A DNA stretch of 64,000 nt from Irpex lacteus (Eukaryota; Basidiomycota; Agaricomycetes; Polyporales; Irpicaceae): contig MQVO02000003.1 of assembly GCA_001986395.2 (NCBI GenBank), positions 124,001-188,000 of the forward strand, read 5' to 3'. How positions within the stretch are numbered: position 1 is the first letter of the stretch; each line of letters starts with the position of its first letter. Both the position numbers and the translations under genes were made by a program. Of this stretch, positions 34,548 to 46,878 are shown piece by piece. The notes below the pieces were generated by a model. The model had not been told where the DNA came from, did no database searches, and saw nothing but the letters and a program-made list of their open reading frames with translations.

Positions 34548-35253
34548 TTACAATGGACTACGAAAGTTCGGTGCGTTGTGGCTTCTGCTCTCCCGCTCCG
34601 CCCTCAGACACGGTCCACAAGAACATACACTAGGTAGACCGCATGTCACCAGGGTGGGAAGCCCTGATTCGGGGGAGGGAGTAGTGACTAGCGGGGGCAT
34701 CCCTCGCTGTTGGAACTGCTCGAGACCCTCTTGGATCTCTTTATGACCTGCGGCGGTCAACATGAGCTGGACGACCTCGTCGCGCCATTTGGCCGCCTCG
34801 AGTTCTTCCGCACTGGCAGGTCTTCTGGTGGTGTGTCAGAGCATGGTGAATGATACATACAGAACGAAATAGCATATGATCTTACCCTTCCATGACTTCG
34901 GCTGGTATAGGAGGCAAACTCCTGGTGGGCTCCAGTACGAGCGTATGACGTCGTTTGCTCTTGATCGACGTTGCAGACTGTACCTGGAAGGAGGAAGCTC
35001 TAGCAAGAGGGAACAGGCATGACATGAGTCTCAAGGACAACAATGTTGCATCTCACATCGGAGTCGGGGTTCATTCAACAATCTTTGTGCCTCACCTCCC
35101 TCTATTAGGCTTCGCTCGTGGGCCATGGAGCTTGAATCGTGACGGCGAGCTCGGCGTGTTGGGACTTAGCACGTTAATACTATCGAACTCCGAGTCTCTG
35201 GTCCGGGCATCGTCCATATGCATCGAGAGGGAGGCGACCGAACCAGTCGACAT
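34548..35253 (-). CDS. Conserved-looking protein of unknown function
   Basis: Exons 35096-35253, 34886-34999 and 34548-34824 on the minus strand give 182 aa. It starts MSTGSVASLSMHMDDARTRD, then a Ser/Pro-rich stretch (NVLSPNTPSSPSRFKL), a basic stretch SIKSKRRHTLVLEPTRSLPP, and a helix-forming block SAEELEAAKWRDEVVQLMLT with AGHKEIQEGLEQFQQRG. No family recognised. The start is the first ATG in the open exon; an extra 5' exon is possible because the frame is open further upstream. The composition suggests a small, largely disordered regulatory protein with one helical segment. Confidence 0.5.
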
Positions 35254-35979
35254 GGCGGGCAATGCGTGTAAAGGCGCCACAAGGGATGGATATGGCTAGC
35301 GAGAAGAAAGTCGGAATACGACAAGTCCTCCTGGTACCACTACTACTAGTACTCTTATGAATCATCATCCTCGGGCGGCCGTACGGTACCAACTTCTTAA
35401 CGACCACACAGTATTAGCTTCTGTCCGCTGATAGGTGATCATCGGAGTGCAAAGACACCACCTCCTCAGCGAGACGCTGTTACGACATCAATAGTTTTGC
35501 TGATGTCCGACTCAGCTTGTTCGTATTTACCCTCACGGTCGTATCTTAGCCGCTTTGGCTTGGGTTTCAAGAAGGTCGACGTGGGCGACAATGAGCGCAG
35601 ATCAGAATTCAGAGGGCTTTGATCCCTGGGTGGGAGATAATCATCACGTTGACCACACGGCGGGCCTGTTGAAACCGGGCCAAGTAGAAGCTGCGTCGTT
35701 CGTTCGAGAAAATTAGGCCACACAGTCAGGTGGGATGCTATGGAGAGCGCAATATCAGGAATCCATGCGACGTATCGGCCGTGGTAGTAAACTTGATGAG
35801 TGGAGTGGATAGATGTAAACGGATAGAATAGGTGCGAGCGGTGGGAACTTTGTGATAGAAACAACACGAAACATCATCAGTCAAAGTCACTGGACTTATG
35901 TGTGGGCAACGGAAACAAACCTACTAATGCGCACGAGCTAGCTCGGTGGCACATACAACAGTTGCAACACGCACCTTTT
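35254..35979. other. Intergenic with an unsupported minus-strand frame
   Basis: A 133-codon minus frame (35466-35867) ends in a protein-like stretch, PKPKRLRYDREGKYEQAES, but has no splice partner I can defend. Confidence 0.3.
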
Positions 35980-36830
35980 ACAGACTCATTACTCTGACGA
36001 CTCATGCCTCAGGGTGCCACAGTGGGGAATCTTACCTACGAATATCCAGGTTTCCTGTTGCGATGAAAGCAATCTAATCTGTAGTGAGCATCTACGATCG
36101 CTCCGATCCCGATAACTACGGGATAGTTAGGGGATAGATAACCTTACCTACATAGATCGCAGCCCATGGCAGTGCCATATGATGTTTGCTTTCAAATTTT
36201 TGTCAACCAGCTCGACGACACCCTCTGCATCGTACGACCGTCTAAGTAGAAATTAATGTACGTGGGGTAGCGATGATAAACGAGTGGATTATCTTATCAG
36301 CCTACCTTCGAGATGACGGTAGATGGGATACAGTGCCAGTGGCTCAGCGTTCAAGAGCTCCCACAGCTCTGATTGAATGTTTACTATGTACACATGCTAT
36401 ACGTGAGCAGGTGACTGCTTGAATGATCACGTCTGTATCCTTATAACAGCAGGTTTTGATATCGCAACCGGTGCACTGAGTGGCCCCTGGATGCCGGTCG
36501 CCGTAAAATGAAAGAAAGGTTCCTGCAGTCAATGGTTAATATTCACAGGGTGTGTTCCTTTTTGTGGGCAATCCACGTACTGCTGCATTTCCAAGGATTC
36601 GAAGGCAAGCAATGCTCTCCGCCTCGATATCTTGTCGTCTACGTCTTGACAAGTGCTATCTCCTGCAATACGCAATACACCGCCTTCTGCCTTCTAGCTT
36701 CTCCCTTCATAGCTTCTTCATCTGACAATGATATTATCGATATTAAATGATATAGAAAATTCGGCTCACCTCATCTTCCGTTGGAGCCAGGCCATATATA
36801 CAAGTAGGCATCGACTCTTGATAGATTCAG
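35980..36830 (-). pseudogene. Degenerate partial copy of RFC5 (exons 6-10)
   Basis: Five blocks match RFC5 exons in order and orientation. They are: end of exon 6 near 36768-36828 (GGCTCACCTCATCTTCCGTT against GAACTCACCTCATCCTCAGT in RFC5); exon 7 at about 36580-36720; exon 8 at about 36310-36500; exon 9 at about 36155-36245 (AAAGC.GA.ATCAT..GCAC type match); and exon 10 at about 35988-36055. Splice borders are partly kept. Reading frames are broken by stops and frameshifts in exons 8-10, and exons 1-5 and 11 are missing. It lies about 450 bp downstream of the intact gene, so a tandem duplication followed by decay is likely. Confidence 0.8.
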
Positions 36831-37277
36831 GTGCGGTGATATCCCGTTGGCCTCAGTGCAAGGCCTGATAAGATGTTATTGTGAGAATGAGGCGTAGGCG
36901 TTAGTACGGATGTGCGAGGACTGTACTTCTATACCAGATCTTCGGCCGTAGGGAGTTCGGAAACGGTCGTTTCTATGAGCTCCCCAAGATTCCTGCTCTG
37001 TGCACTTGAGGATATTGTTTGGCCTTACGCATGTTCAATAAGTATACCAAAAAAGTCTCCTCTCCGGCAGTCAGCTCTCCACATAAGCTTTGAGATATTC
37101 ATATATTGTTACTGTGTAAAATGTGTACGCACGCGCGACTACGCGGAATTAGAAGAGAAATACTGCAGGGTGGAATGAGCCATGTATGCTGCAGCCAGAA
37201 GTATAAAACTTACCAGAAAGCATAGACAAAAAAGTGTGTGGCCACAGAGAGATACGAGTACGAGAATGAGAGCAAAG
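36831..37277. other. Spacer between RFC5 and its degenerate copy
   Basis: About 450 bp with no recognisable RFC5 similarity or gene. Confidence 0.4.
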
Positions 37278-39187
37278 TCAGTCAAACCCGCTCATATCAA
37301 TATCATAAAAGAAATGCTGTCACAAATCAATTATCAGCTCCCTATACGCGTGGAAAGAGGCGTGACGCAAGAGAGGAAACGCACCTTGTACAAACTCATA
37401 ACTTTGACGACCCACGCCTCGAGGTGGAAGATCTTCTTGTTGCCTACGCGCATTCGTGTTTCCTATTGCAATGAAATGTGTTGCGATTCCAGTGAAGGGA
37501 TTGAAGGGAATGGAGGGAACAAAGGGAGGGGAGGGAAGGCGGTGAGGTTAGTGAGTCGATAAAAGGAAGGTAGGGTGGGACTTACGTAGATGGCAGCCCA
37601 GTGCATGATCTCCGCTTTCAGACTCTCGTCCACGAGCTCTACTACACGGTCTGCTATCGTCTGTTTAAGCGTAAGCGTTCAATGTAAGATGTAAGTTCAC
37701 GAGTGTGCAAAGAATGTTATGAGCGTACCTTCAAAATAACAGTAGGCGGAATACAATGACTCAACAGCTCGTACAATTTCGCTCTGACGTCAAGCACGCG
37801 CGCGGGGGACTGTTCCTGTATGATCATGTCTGCGACTTTATGGCAGTAGGTCTCCCAGTCGGGTTTCGCGATCGTTATTGGGCCGTGGAGTATCCCACTA
37901 TATCATCCAAATAGTCACAATCAGCATCAGCATCAGAACCAACATCGCAATTTTAGGAAAGATTGAGGAAGGAGAATGAGGAAGGAAATGAGAAAGAAAA
38001 TAGAGAGAAGGGAGAAGGCAGTGCACGCACTTTTGCATCTTGAGAGCCTCGAAGACGAGCAGCGCCTTGCGCATGTTGCCGTTCGCGTCTTGTGCTATCT
38101 CGCGCAGTACGTCGTCGTCCGCTTGTAGCTTCTCTTTGTTCTTGACGTATTGCAGGACTGTCACCATCTACCACCACCACCACCAATTTCGTATCAACAA
38201 ACATTCTCGTGAAGCTAGCTCGCGGAGTAGCTAGGCCCTCGCTGAAGCTCGAATGAACTCACCTCATCCTCAGTAGGAGCAGCCACACGCACGAGGAGAC
38301 ACCGACTCTTGATAGGCGCGATGAGCTTGCTGGTACTGTTCGCGCAGAGGATGATGCGCATGTTGGACATGTATTTCTCCATTGTGCGACGTAGGGCTGC
38401 TTGGGCGTCGCGTGTGAGGGAGTCTGCTTCGTTTATTATGACCACTGTCAGGATAATTGATGGCAATGAGTACGCGGTTACGACGAGTAGATGGAGAGGG
38501 AGGGTAGGAAGGGAAGGAGGGGGGAGGGAGAGGGAGGGGCACCTTTGAATTTGTGTCGCGCGTTGATGTCTACTTGTTGCGTCTGCGCGATTTCTTTGAG
38601 GAGCTCTTGGATGACTACTCGGTCGTAGTTTCCTACTTCGCTATCATATCACCCCAGCTCAGTCCGTCATTCCAAGGTATGTGGGGCCGGGCAAGAGATC
38701 ATATGGGGCGGGGGTGCGTACCTCGGTGTGATTTCGATGTGGTAGTTGCTCTGAACAATGTTGACGTCGAGTTTCCGGCGGGAGGGCGTCATGAACACGC
38801 GTTGGTCTATCTTAAGCTACAATTTCATAATATCAGTGCCGGTTGCATGAGTTGAAGACAGTGATACGCGACGTACCTTCTCCACGCCTTTGCCATACAG
38901 CTCCTTCAACGTGCATGCTATCCGCGTCTTCTTACCCGCTCCAGAGGGTCCATAGAACAGCATGTGAGGGAAGTCGTCTGCATTTGCCTATCGCACCACC
39001 AAATATCAGCTCAATACACGAGTAAACCAAACAAACTACTTGGAAGACTCACTAGTGAGGCTATACGGGCGGAGAGGGCGGGGTGGTAGTGCAGCTCATT
39101 GAGTGCTTTGGGACGATACTGGAGAGATAAGTTAGTGTTAGTTAATAGGTTGAATATGTTACGCACGTGGTCTACCCATAGAGACAT
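37278..39187 (-). CDS. RFC5: Replication factor C subunit 5 (human RFC3 orthologue)
   Basis: Eleven exons on the minus strand (39167-39187, 39053-39118, 38877-38987, 38722-38816, 38543-38640, 38263-38444, 38031-38167, 37729-37897, 37586-37660, 37385-37462, 37278-37316) give 356 aa. It is a clamp-loader subunit that helps load PCNA onto primed DNA. Markers are the start MSLWVDHYRPKALNELHYHP, Walker A FYGPSGAGKKTR, KIDQRVFMTPSRRKLDVNIV, VIINEADSLTRDAQAALRRT, and PIKSRCLLVRV with the SRC motif. The last exon (HFFYDIDMSGFD) fits the family C-terminus. The first exon is 21 nt. Three ACGCGT boxes lie just upstream, and a decayed partial copy follows downstream. Confidence 0.95.
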
Positions 39188-39247
39188 GGTGATCTAGAGA
39201 AGGAGCTTGAGGAGGGAGGAGAGAGTGGAGGAGGTCAAGGTATGCTG

Positions 39248-39319
39248 ACGCGTGATCGAAAGCGCTCGCTAGCCTGAGTGTGACAAACGCGTCGCGAGAG
39301 TGCGTGTGACTGGACGCGT
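39248..39319. promoter_or_regulatory. Cluster of three MluI cell-cycle boxes (ACGCGT) upstream of RFC5
   Basis: ACGCGT occurs at 39248-39253, 39287-39292 and 39314-39319, that is 61-132 bp upstream of the RFC5 start codon. In fungi this motif binds MBF and drives G1/S expression of replication genes; use here is inferred from motif and position. Confidence 0.6.
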
Positions 39320-40258
39320 GACTTCTCTTCGCGACGTGTCACATCGACTCAGATCGACTCCTGCCGCAACCACCACTGGTAGTTGCAGCTAGCTCAAGAT
39401 ATCGATACGAGGCTTTGGATATCATGAATGTGTGAGCTTTGTTGTAAACACCCTAACATCATCTGTCAAAATGAGATGTAGGTGGCATGAGTAACTCATT
39501 TTAGGCTTCGAGTTCTCAACTGACTCCTTTCTCTGCATTTCCCCCAGGGTAGCAGTAGTGCATACACCTCGTGATTTTAAGCCGCCTTCGTAGGATGTAG
39601 TTGTCTATATACCTCAGCTTCGAGAAACCCCATCACACATGCCCAATCGAAAGCTCTCGTTATGATGGTAAACTCTCGCAAAATCACGTTTTCCCCGCGT
39701 TATAGATGGCACGTAGATTAACCACCAACACCGAAGTTTACCAGAGCTGAGACTCGACAGAGAGGAAATGCGTCAAGACGTCAATGCGCAGGAAGAGCGC
39801 ACTGTATACGGATGCACCGATATCGTTGGTCACGGGTGAAGAAGCATCTTCAACTTGAAGGTCCTCATTTTGCTTCGTAATTCAACGAATTTGACTTGCA
39901 CTCAAATCGCAGTACTTTACTTATGTTGAATATGCTCATCAAGACCAAGACATTCGTACAACTTAGGTATGTTCTTTACTACAACAAAACTATATGGTAT
40001 TGCTTCACCGGTCAGAGTTCACCAGATTACGCTTACGAGTGCGATAAGGAGCACACTCCCTACATCTCACGAAGCATAAACCACACGAACCTACCGTCTT
40101 CGACAGCTCACATGTCGCTCTCATTCGCCCTGAGACGGTGTCTGTGTCTCTCGAACTCACTGGTTTATCACGACAATAGTCCGTCGTTTATCCGTAGAAA
40201 GAGGTATTTGCACTGGTACCACTTCGACGTACGACCGGGTGCTTTGGGTGGCGAGTGC
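39320..40258. other. Intergenic, no gene seen
   Basis: About 940 bp between the RFC5 upstream region and the endoglucanase promoter. The ORF 39896-40378 overlaps the endoglucanase first exon in another frame and is a shadow. Confidence 0.4.
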
Positions 40259-40266
40259 TATAAATA
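40259..40266 (+). promoter_or_regulatory. TATA box of the endoglucanase gene
   Basis: TATAAATA, about 50 bp upstream of the start codon at 40315. Confidence 0.55.
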
Positions 40267-40314
40267 CGAGGGAGAGATGGCAGCGATCGTGTCACATCTG
40301 GGTGGGCATTCAAG

Positions 40315-41934
40315 ATGTTCAAGGGACTCGGTTCGTTTGCGCTCGCCTTCGTTGGACTTGTCTCAGTATGCACGGTAAGCTGACATTCATCATCTTATGT
40401 AGATAACCCGTCTAATCCACTAGAATTTGCCTGCTTTAGAGTGCGACACCTGCCAAGGTGGACGCAGTAGCAGCGTCTGGAGTCATCCCAGTCGCGCTTC
40501 CGCGCCTCGGAGGCGTTAACACCGCAGGTTATGATTTCAGTGCGGTACGAGAGACCATCCCACTCAGTGTACTTATGCATTATTCACACGAGTTATGTAG
40601 GGTATAGATGGTTCCTTCGTCGGAAACGGCGTCGATCCTCCGGTAGCTCAATACGCTCACTTCACAGCCCAACGCGCGAATATCTACCGCATTCGTACGT
40701 ACGACAACTAGTTTCCCAGTGTGGCTTGTGGCTAACCTTTCACATAGCTTTTGGTAATTAAACAAATACATCTTAGCTTGTGTACAATAAGCTTACTCTA
40801 ATTTAGGATGGCAACTCATGACACCGACTCTTGGAGGAACGATCGACCCAGTGTTTTTCGCTCGCTACAACGCCACCGTCCAAGCCGCTCTCAGCTCAGG
40901 ACCAAACGTCTGGGTCATCATCGACGTCGTACGTCCCTTTCCCTTCCCTTATCTTCCAAACCACTCACTTCTCTCACTCATCTTCCCTTCTCTAGCACAA
41001 CTACGCCCGCTGGAACGGCTCCATCATCGCCCAAACCCCAGACGGTCCCACCAACGCCCAATACGCCTCCCTCTGGACCCAACTCTGCGCCAAATTCCAA
41101 AACACACCCCGCGTCATCTTCGGCCTCATGAACGAGCCGCACGACCTCATCTCCGTGTCTACCTGGGCGGACACATTGCAGCAGGTCGTTACTGCCATTC
41201 GGAACGCTGGTGCGCAGAATTATTTGCTGTTGCCTGGGAGTAGTTGGAGTTCGGCGGAGGCATTCCCGACGGAGGCTGGTCCTTTGCTTGTGAACATTAC
41301 CAACCCGGATGGGGGGAATGATAGGCTCATTTTTGATGGTTAGTGCACTTCTTGGTTTCTGTGTCTTCCAAGGCTGGAACGCTAACGACGTATGTTTCCA
41401 CAGTCCATAAGTACCTTGACGTCGACAATAGCGGGAGCCACGCCGAATGCGTTACTGTGAGTGTGGACATCCTCAATTAAAATAGCACGCAATCTGATTC
41501 CTCGGTGATCAGAACAACGTCCAAGTCTTGCAAAACCTGGTCAACTTCCTGAGGGCGAACGGAAACAGACAAGCCATCCTTAGCGAGACCGGTGGAGGCC
41601 AGACCGAAAGCTGCTTCACGCTGTGAGTGCACTGGTCAAGTCTTGGAATGCATTGGCAAGGTTCATTTCTGACGACGTCTATCATGATCATATAGTTTTG
41701 AGCAAGAACTGCGCTTCGTTAGGGATAGCTTCCCCACCCTCGCTGGATACACAGTGTAAGTCCTCTCAGCTAGCAAAGCTCGTTCACCGCGACGCAAAAA
41801 GACTGACATATGCCTTTCACACTTTTAGTTGGTCTGCGGGTGCGTTTGATACCACGTACGTGACCACCGTTACGCCATTCGCGAACGGGACGGACCAGCC
41901 TATCTGGATCAATGCTGGTGCGTTCATCGAGTAA
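40315..41934 (+). CDS. Secreted GH5 endo-beta-1,4-glucanase
   Basis: Nine exons (40315-40374, 40440-40544, 40601-40694, 40807-40928, 40996-41338, 41404-41456, 41513-41622, 41696-41755, 41829-41934) give 350 aa. The signal peptide is MFKGLGSFALAFVGLVSVCT. The (beta/alpha)8 glycosidase markers of GH5 (subfamily 5-like) are RLGGVNTAGYDFS, RWQLMTPTLGGTID, VIIDVHNYARWNG, the acid/base Glu in GLMNEPHD, the barrel motif FDVHKYLDVDNSG, and the nucleophile Glu in AILSETGGGQTESC. There is no CBM1 cellulose-binding module and no linker, so it is a stand-alone catalytic domain. It cuts internal bonds of cellulose or related beta-glucans outside the cell. Confidence 0.93.
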
Positions 41935-42176
41935 ACTGTACAGTACATCCATGACGAAGGCTGACTTTTCGCTGGTTATTAGTGGTGCCCAACTTGCCAT
42001 GAGACTCGGATATAGAGGATGAAATAGTATACACCATAGACAGACTTGGTCCATGCCAGTGTTGTACTCGGTTTATATAGAACTTTCATCATGCAATCTC
42101 CCAACGAAAACAGATCACGATTATCTGTTTGCTTGCTTATGCGTTTAGCTCCATCAATTGCGCACGCAGAGCACTC

Positions 42177-42547
42177 TTAGAGCGCACTCTTCCTTGTCTC
42201 CGGTCCACTCTGCGCCACTGTATTCTCGTCGACATGTCCACCTGGTGAACCTACATAACGATTACACCAATACATCACGGAAAAGAGTCAAGTGATTTTA
42301 ACTCACCCTGCTTCAATGCATCATCGTTCGCTGCCCTTCTACTGTTCCCCATCGGCGTACCCAGCACGCGGTAGTAGTAAAAAGCGGCGGTGGCTGCAAC
42401 CGCTCCTGTTGCAAGGAGTGCCTATAATATATGAAAATGAGCCTTAGTTGTAGGCTGTATCAATCTGAACAACCAAGTTGTTCTCGAATCTCGACGTACC
42501 TTTCGTCGTGGTCCATTACCAACAGCGGCGGCTGGAGGTCTGTTCAT
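42177..42547 (-). CDS. Small single-pass membrane protein, unknown function
   Basis: Exons 42500-42547, 42307-42421 and 42177-42250 give 78 aa. A basic N-terminus (NGPRRK) is followed by one membrane segment, ALLATGAVAATAAFYYYRVL, then a polar tail ending SGPETRKSAL. The layout (short basic N-terminus, one TM, hydrophilic tail) suits small mitochondrial or ER membrane proteins; no family recognised. The splice borders are strong and the frame closes. A protein with the same plan starts at 63633. Confidence 0.6.
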
Positions 42548-42958
42548 CGTTACGTTCAGTTACTAGATGGATGGTAATATTCATCAACGACGACGACGAG
42601 CAGCATATTTCCCGACGACTTCTCGTGGAGTAACCTTACGACCATCCGACTCGATGAAGTCATCCTTGACCGCCCTACGCCGCAAGTTTAAGGTTTTCGA
42701 TCAAAGCTTAGATCCCCTGACATCTCAGGATATACCGTCGCAGTCATTCGGCGGGGTTGATGCAGCAACCGAATGGCGTTCGAACATTGGACAAAGAAAA
42801 TCGGACAAAATTCTCTTGTATTTGATACCAGTACAAAAGCGCAGTGCGAGAGGACAAACGACGAGAAAGAGACGTGCGAGGTGCGTTATGGTATGCGTTA
42901 CAGTGAAGTAGGGACATAGGAGCCAGAAAAGAGAAGGGGATTGCTCAGTGTAACCGCG
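42548..42958. other. Intergenic
   Basis: The plus-strand ORF 42567-42911 is Arg/Ser-rich, has no motif, and covers the small-protein 5' flank and UBC 3' flank. I see no supported gene. Confidence 0.4.
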
Positions 42959-43776
<818 letters not shown>

Positions 43777-44516
43777 TACGACGTAAGACTAGATGCGAAC
43801 GTAGACGAAAACTATCCCATCACGCCGTCCACCGTCGACGAAAATAAGATCGCACGAGATCGCAGAGGATCGGATGTGGCATGTGCGAGCATATACCGAG
43901 TAGTGCAGGACGTCGTGGCCAAGCCAAACAAGGAGACCATCGTCGGGTTAAAAGAAACATAGGGATATCCGCAAGGTCAGCAAAGAGCTCGACAACGATG
44001 ATGATAACGAGGAGACTTACGGGGTTGTGTTTGGAGATGGAGGAGAGCAGGCGAAGGTGAGTGTTCAAGGTAGAGAGACAAGAACTGGGATTCGGCCGGA
44101 TAAGCAGGCGGCGATGCCGTGACTGATTACGGCTGTGTCGCCCGTTTAGTCACACTCCCCGCCCGGAGGGCCGGTATCGGCCGGAGCTTTCGACTGTTTT
44201 GGATCATCTAGTTGTCGATGTGGCCACTGCTGCTGAAGAAGATAATTGGCCTGGATGAATAGAAGAGGACAATACCGTTGTGTTGTTATCTTGGAATGTA
44301 TGTGCTACGTAGGGGCTGCTGCCGCCACAAAGCTTGTTGACATTCCACGGATCAAAAGCGACAGTGCCGAAACAATTATCTTCGCTGACATTGCGCCACA
44401 AATACTAGGATTGAAGTTCACCAAAGATGCAAGCACAAACTCACAGGACGAGCATGCGACTAGGATTTTTGGATATACAGAAATTTTCCAGACTAAATAC
44501 CCTACAAATCCATCCA
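43777..44516. other. Intergenic, no gene seen
   Basis: 740 bp between the UBC start and the 3' end of the cystathionine gamma-synthase gene. Short frames on both strands have no motif. Confidence 0.45.
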
Positions 44517-46536
44517 TTAATCCCGAATACTCTCCTCCGCAACCTTCAACGCCTTCTCAAAGCCTTCAAGCAACACCTTCTGATCCTCCATTCCCACACT
44601 CACCCTGACCAAATCCTTCTCAACGCCATACTCAGCCGCCCAGTCCAACTCCACATAATGTCCCAGAATCGTATACGGGCACGCCAACGTAAAGTTCGTC
44701 CCGAGACTCGGACCTTTATGGCACGGCAGCGCGTCGAAAAACGCTTGAGATACCCTGGGATCGTGGAATGTCACTGAGAACAATCCGCCAAAACCTCCTC
44801 CAGGACGCTTGCACCGCGCGTAGTGCTGGGCGGTAGTGTACTTTGGGTAGTAGACAGTCTTGACGGACGGCTGGGAGTGTAGGAAGTCGCACACGGCTTC
44901 GGTGTTGGCATCGATGATCCGGATGCGGCGAGTGAAATCGCGGGAGTTGCGTTCCATGTATGTGGCATCCTCGGCATAGTAGGAATCTTCGTACTCGCGG
45001 GCCAGGTGAGCCTTTAATACGGAGTAATGACGTCCCTTCGGGTTCAATATCAAGCTGCCATGAGACGAAAGTAGCATGAGATACTTGTCGATCTGGGAAA
45101 GAGACTGGATAGAGAAGGAGAACGTACCTTCCGCCCATGACGTTCGAATCGCCACTGAATACCTTGGACAAGCTGCTCACGACGACGTCCGCGTATGGCA
45201 AGACCTCGACGTTGACCAGATTCCCGATTGTTTCATCCACGACGATCAGAAAGTCGTACTTGTCGGCCAGGGCGCGTAGACGGGGTAGATCCGCGCATCG
45301 CAAGAGGGGATTCGACGGAAACTCGGTGAACAGGGCAAGCACGGGAGGCCTATCGGGGTGATCAGCCTTCTCCTTCTCTAGGATCACCTCTAATTCGTCT
45401 ATATCCTTGTCAAGACCATGTCCGAGGAAGTGGCAGCCTGGACCCCACTTCTCCAAGATCTTCAAGGTATCGGTGTATGGGAACCTGTGACGTAGGTCAG
45501 CGACCTCTCTCGATAGTAGAAGTGATGGGTGGACGTACCCAAAACATATACTCTTCGCGAGAGGCATAACGCCCAGCGCCAACTGATGTGCGTTCCAAAT
45601 CGCCGCCATACCAGTGGGGTACAAGAAAACATCGTCCTCGCTAACTTCGCTGACCCCACGCGTACTAGGTCCAAGCTCGGCGTCCTGTCCACCAGCAGCA
45701 GCCCAGTTGCCCGGAGTCTCTTTGACGAGTGTTCCGGCAATACGACGACGCATGGCCCTCTTAGCTGTGGCAGCCTGTTCGACCGGGAGGTTCCGTCCGT
45801 AGCGCTCTTCGAGATAAGTCGTGTGATCTGCGTCGAAGTCCTCTGAGGCGGGAGGTTGGATGGGAGTGGCGCATGATAGACTAACATCTTTTTTGTAGTG
45901 TCTATTGATAAGAGAACGTTTCGTGGGGTGAGGAAGGCGAGGAGAAGGCACGGAGGTGGCAATTGGGGAGTTGTGAACTTCGTCAGGAAGTTGGGAGAGA
46001 CAGTGCTCCGCGAGACGACTCGAGATCCCGAGACCAGCGTGCTGCCAGAATTGTTTGGCGAGAGGGAATGCGTCTGCGGGGAACAAGACGATCTGGAGCT
46101 CGACGCCAGTAGCTGTTGAAGCGGAGGCGGAGTCTTGGGATATGAAGAACTGGACTAGGCGCACGGTGGGGACTGGTACGCCCTGTTGAGTAGCTCTGTC
46201 GAGCATGAATGTTCTGCAGGAGCTTGCGATCTTGCGCGTCGGGAATAGCATGGCCTGCTCTCCAGGGAGGCCAAACTTTTGTTCGCAGATGCGAGCTAGC
46301 TGTATATTGTGAGAATGAGGCACAACGATGTTTGACGTGGTACACACCTTTCGTATACTAAGATGGATGAAAAATCGCGGATAACCAGAGACCATCTTGT
46401 CTACCACTCTTTTGTCGCCTTCCTCGTAGCCAATGTTGTCCTCCCATGTTGGCAGTGACACGGATATGGCGTGGGCTGTGAGAGGAGGCACAGAAGAGCC
46501 CAGTGCGATTGGCTGGTTCAGGACAGATGCAGCCAT
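44517..46536 (-). CDS. Cystathionine gamma-synthase (fungal STR2/MetB type)
   Basis: Exons 46348-46536, 45539-46299, 45128-45484 and 44517-45054 give 614 aa. It is a PLP enzyme joining cysteine with an activated homoserine ester to make cystathionine (transsulfuration). The fungal form has a long N-terminal extension before the PLP fold, seen here as about 270 residues starting MAASVLNQPIALGSSVPP, with LPTWEDNIGYEEGDKRVV. The catalytic part shows DDVFLYPTGMAAIWNAHQ, PYTDTLKILEKWG, TEFPSNPLLRCADLPRL, VVDETIGNLVN, the Schiff-base Lys in VVVSSLSKVFSGDSNVMGG, and the C-terminal RVSVGMEDQKVLLEGFEKAL. It is divergent from NMD3 over 342 bp. Confidence 0.93.
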
Positions 46537-46878
46537 TTTTTGTGCAATTTATATTCGTGACCTTCCTGGCCACAGGCAAGAGACTTCGATGAAAGTAGAG
46601 AGAGAGAAGTTGTGGACTCATGTTTTCCTGGCCGAGTCAGAAACTTTGAGGCGTGGAATGACGAGCTGCAGAAATTAGCCGACTGTGAGATAATCTCAGA
46701 TCTTAGGCGTCAGATCAAATTCAGCCAATAATCGGAGAGCAGATTGATCAGCACGCTTGATCAGCAAAAATTCGGCAGCGGGCTTGACTAGGATCTAGAA
46801 AACAAGTATTTAAAGGTTTGCTCCTAGCCACCACCTCCTGGATATCCAAGAAACACCCAAAATACACCGCCGAAGGTC
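46537..46878. promoter_or_regulatory. Divergent promoter, cystathionine gamma-synthase / NMD3
   Basis: 342 bp between start codons. TTGATCAGC occurs twice 15 bp apart (about 46745 and 46760), each holding the palindrome TGATCA. This could be a factor-binding pair; the function is unknown. Confidence 0.45.

Noticed and set aside
42567..42911. 114-codon Arg/Ser-rich plus ORF
   Set aside because: No motif, and antisense to the flanks of two supported genes.
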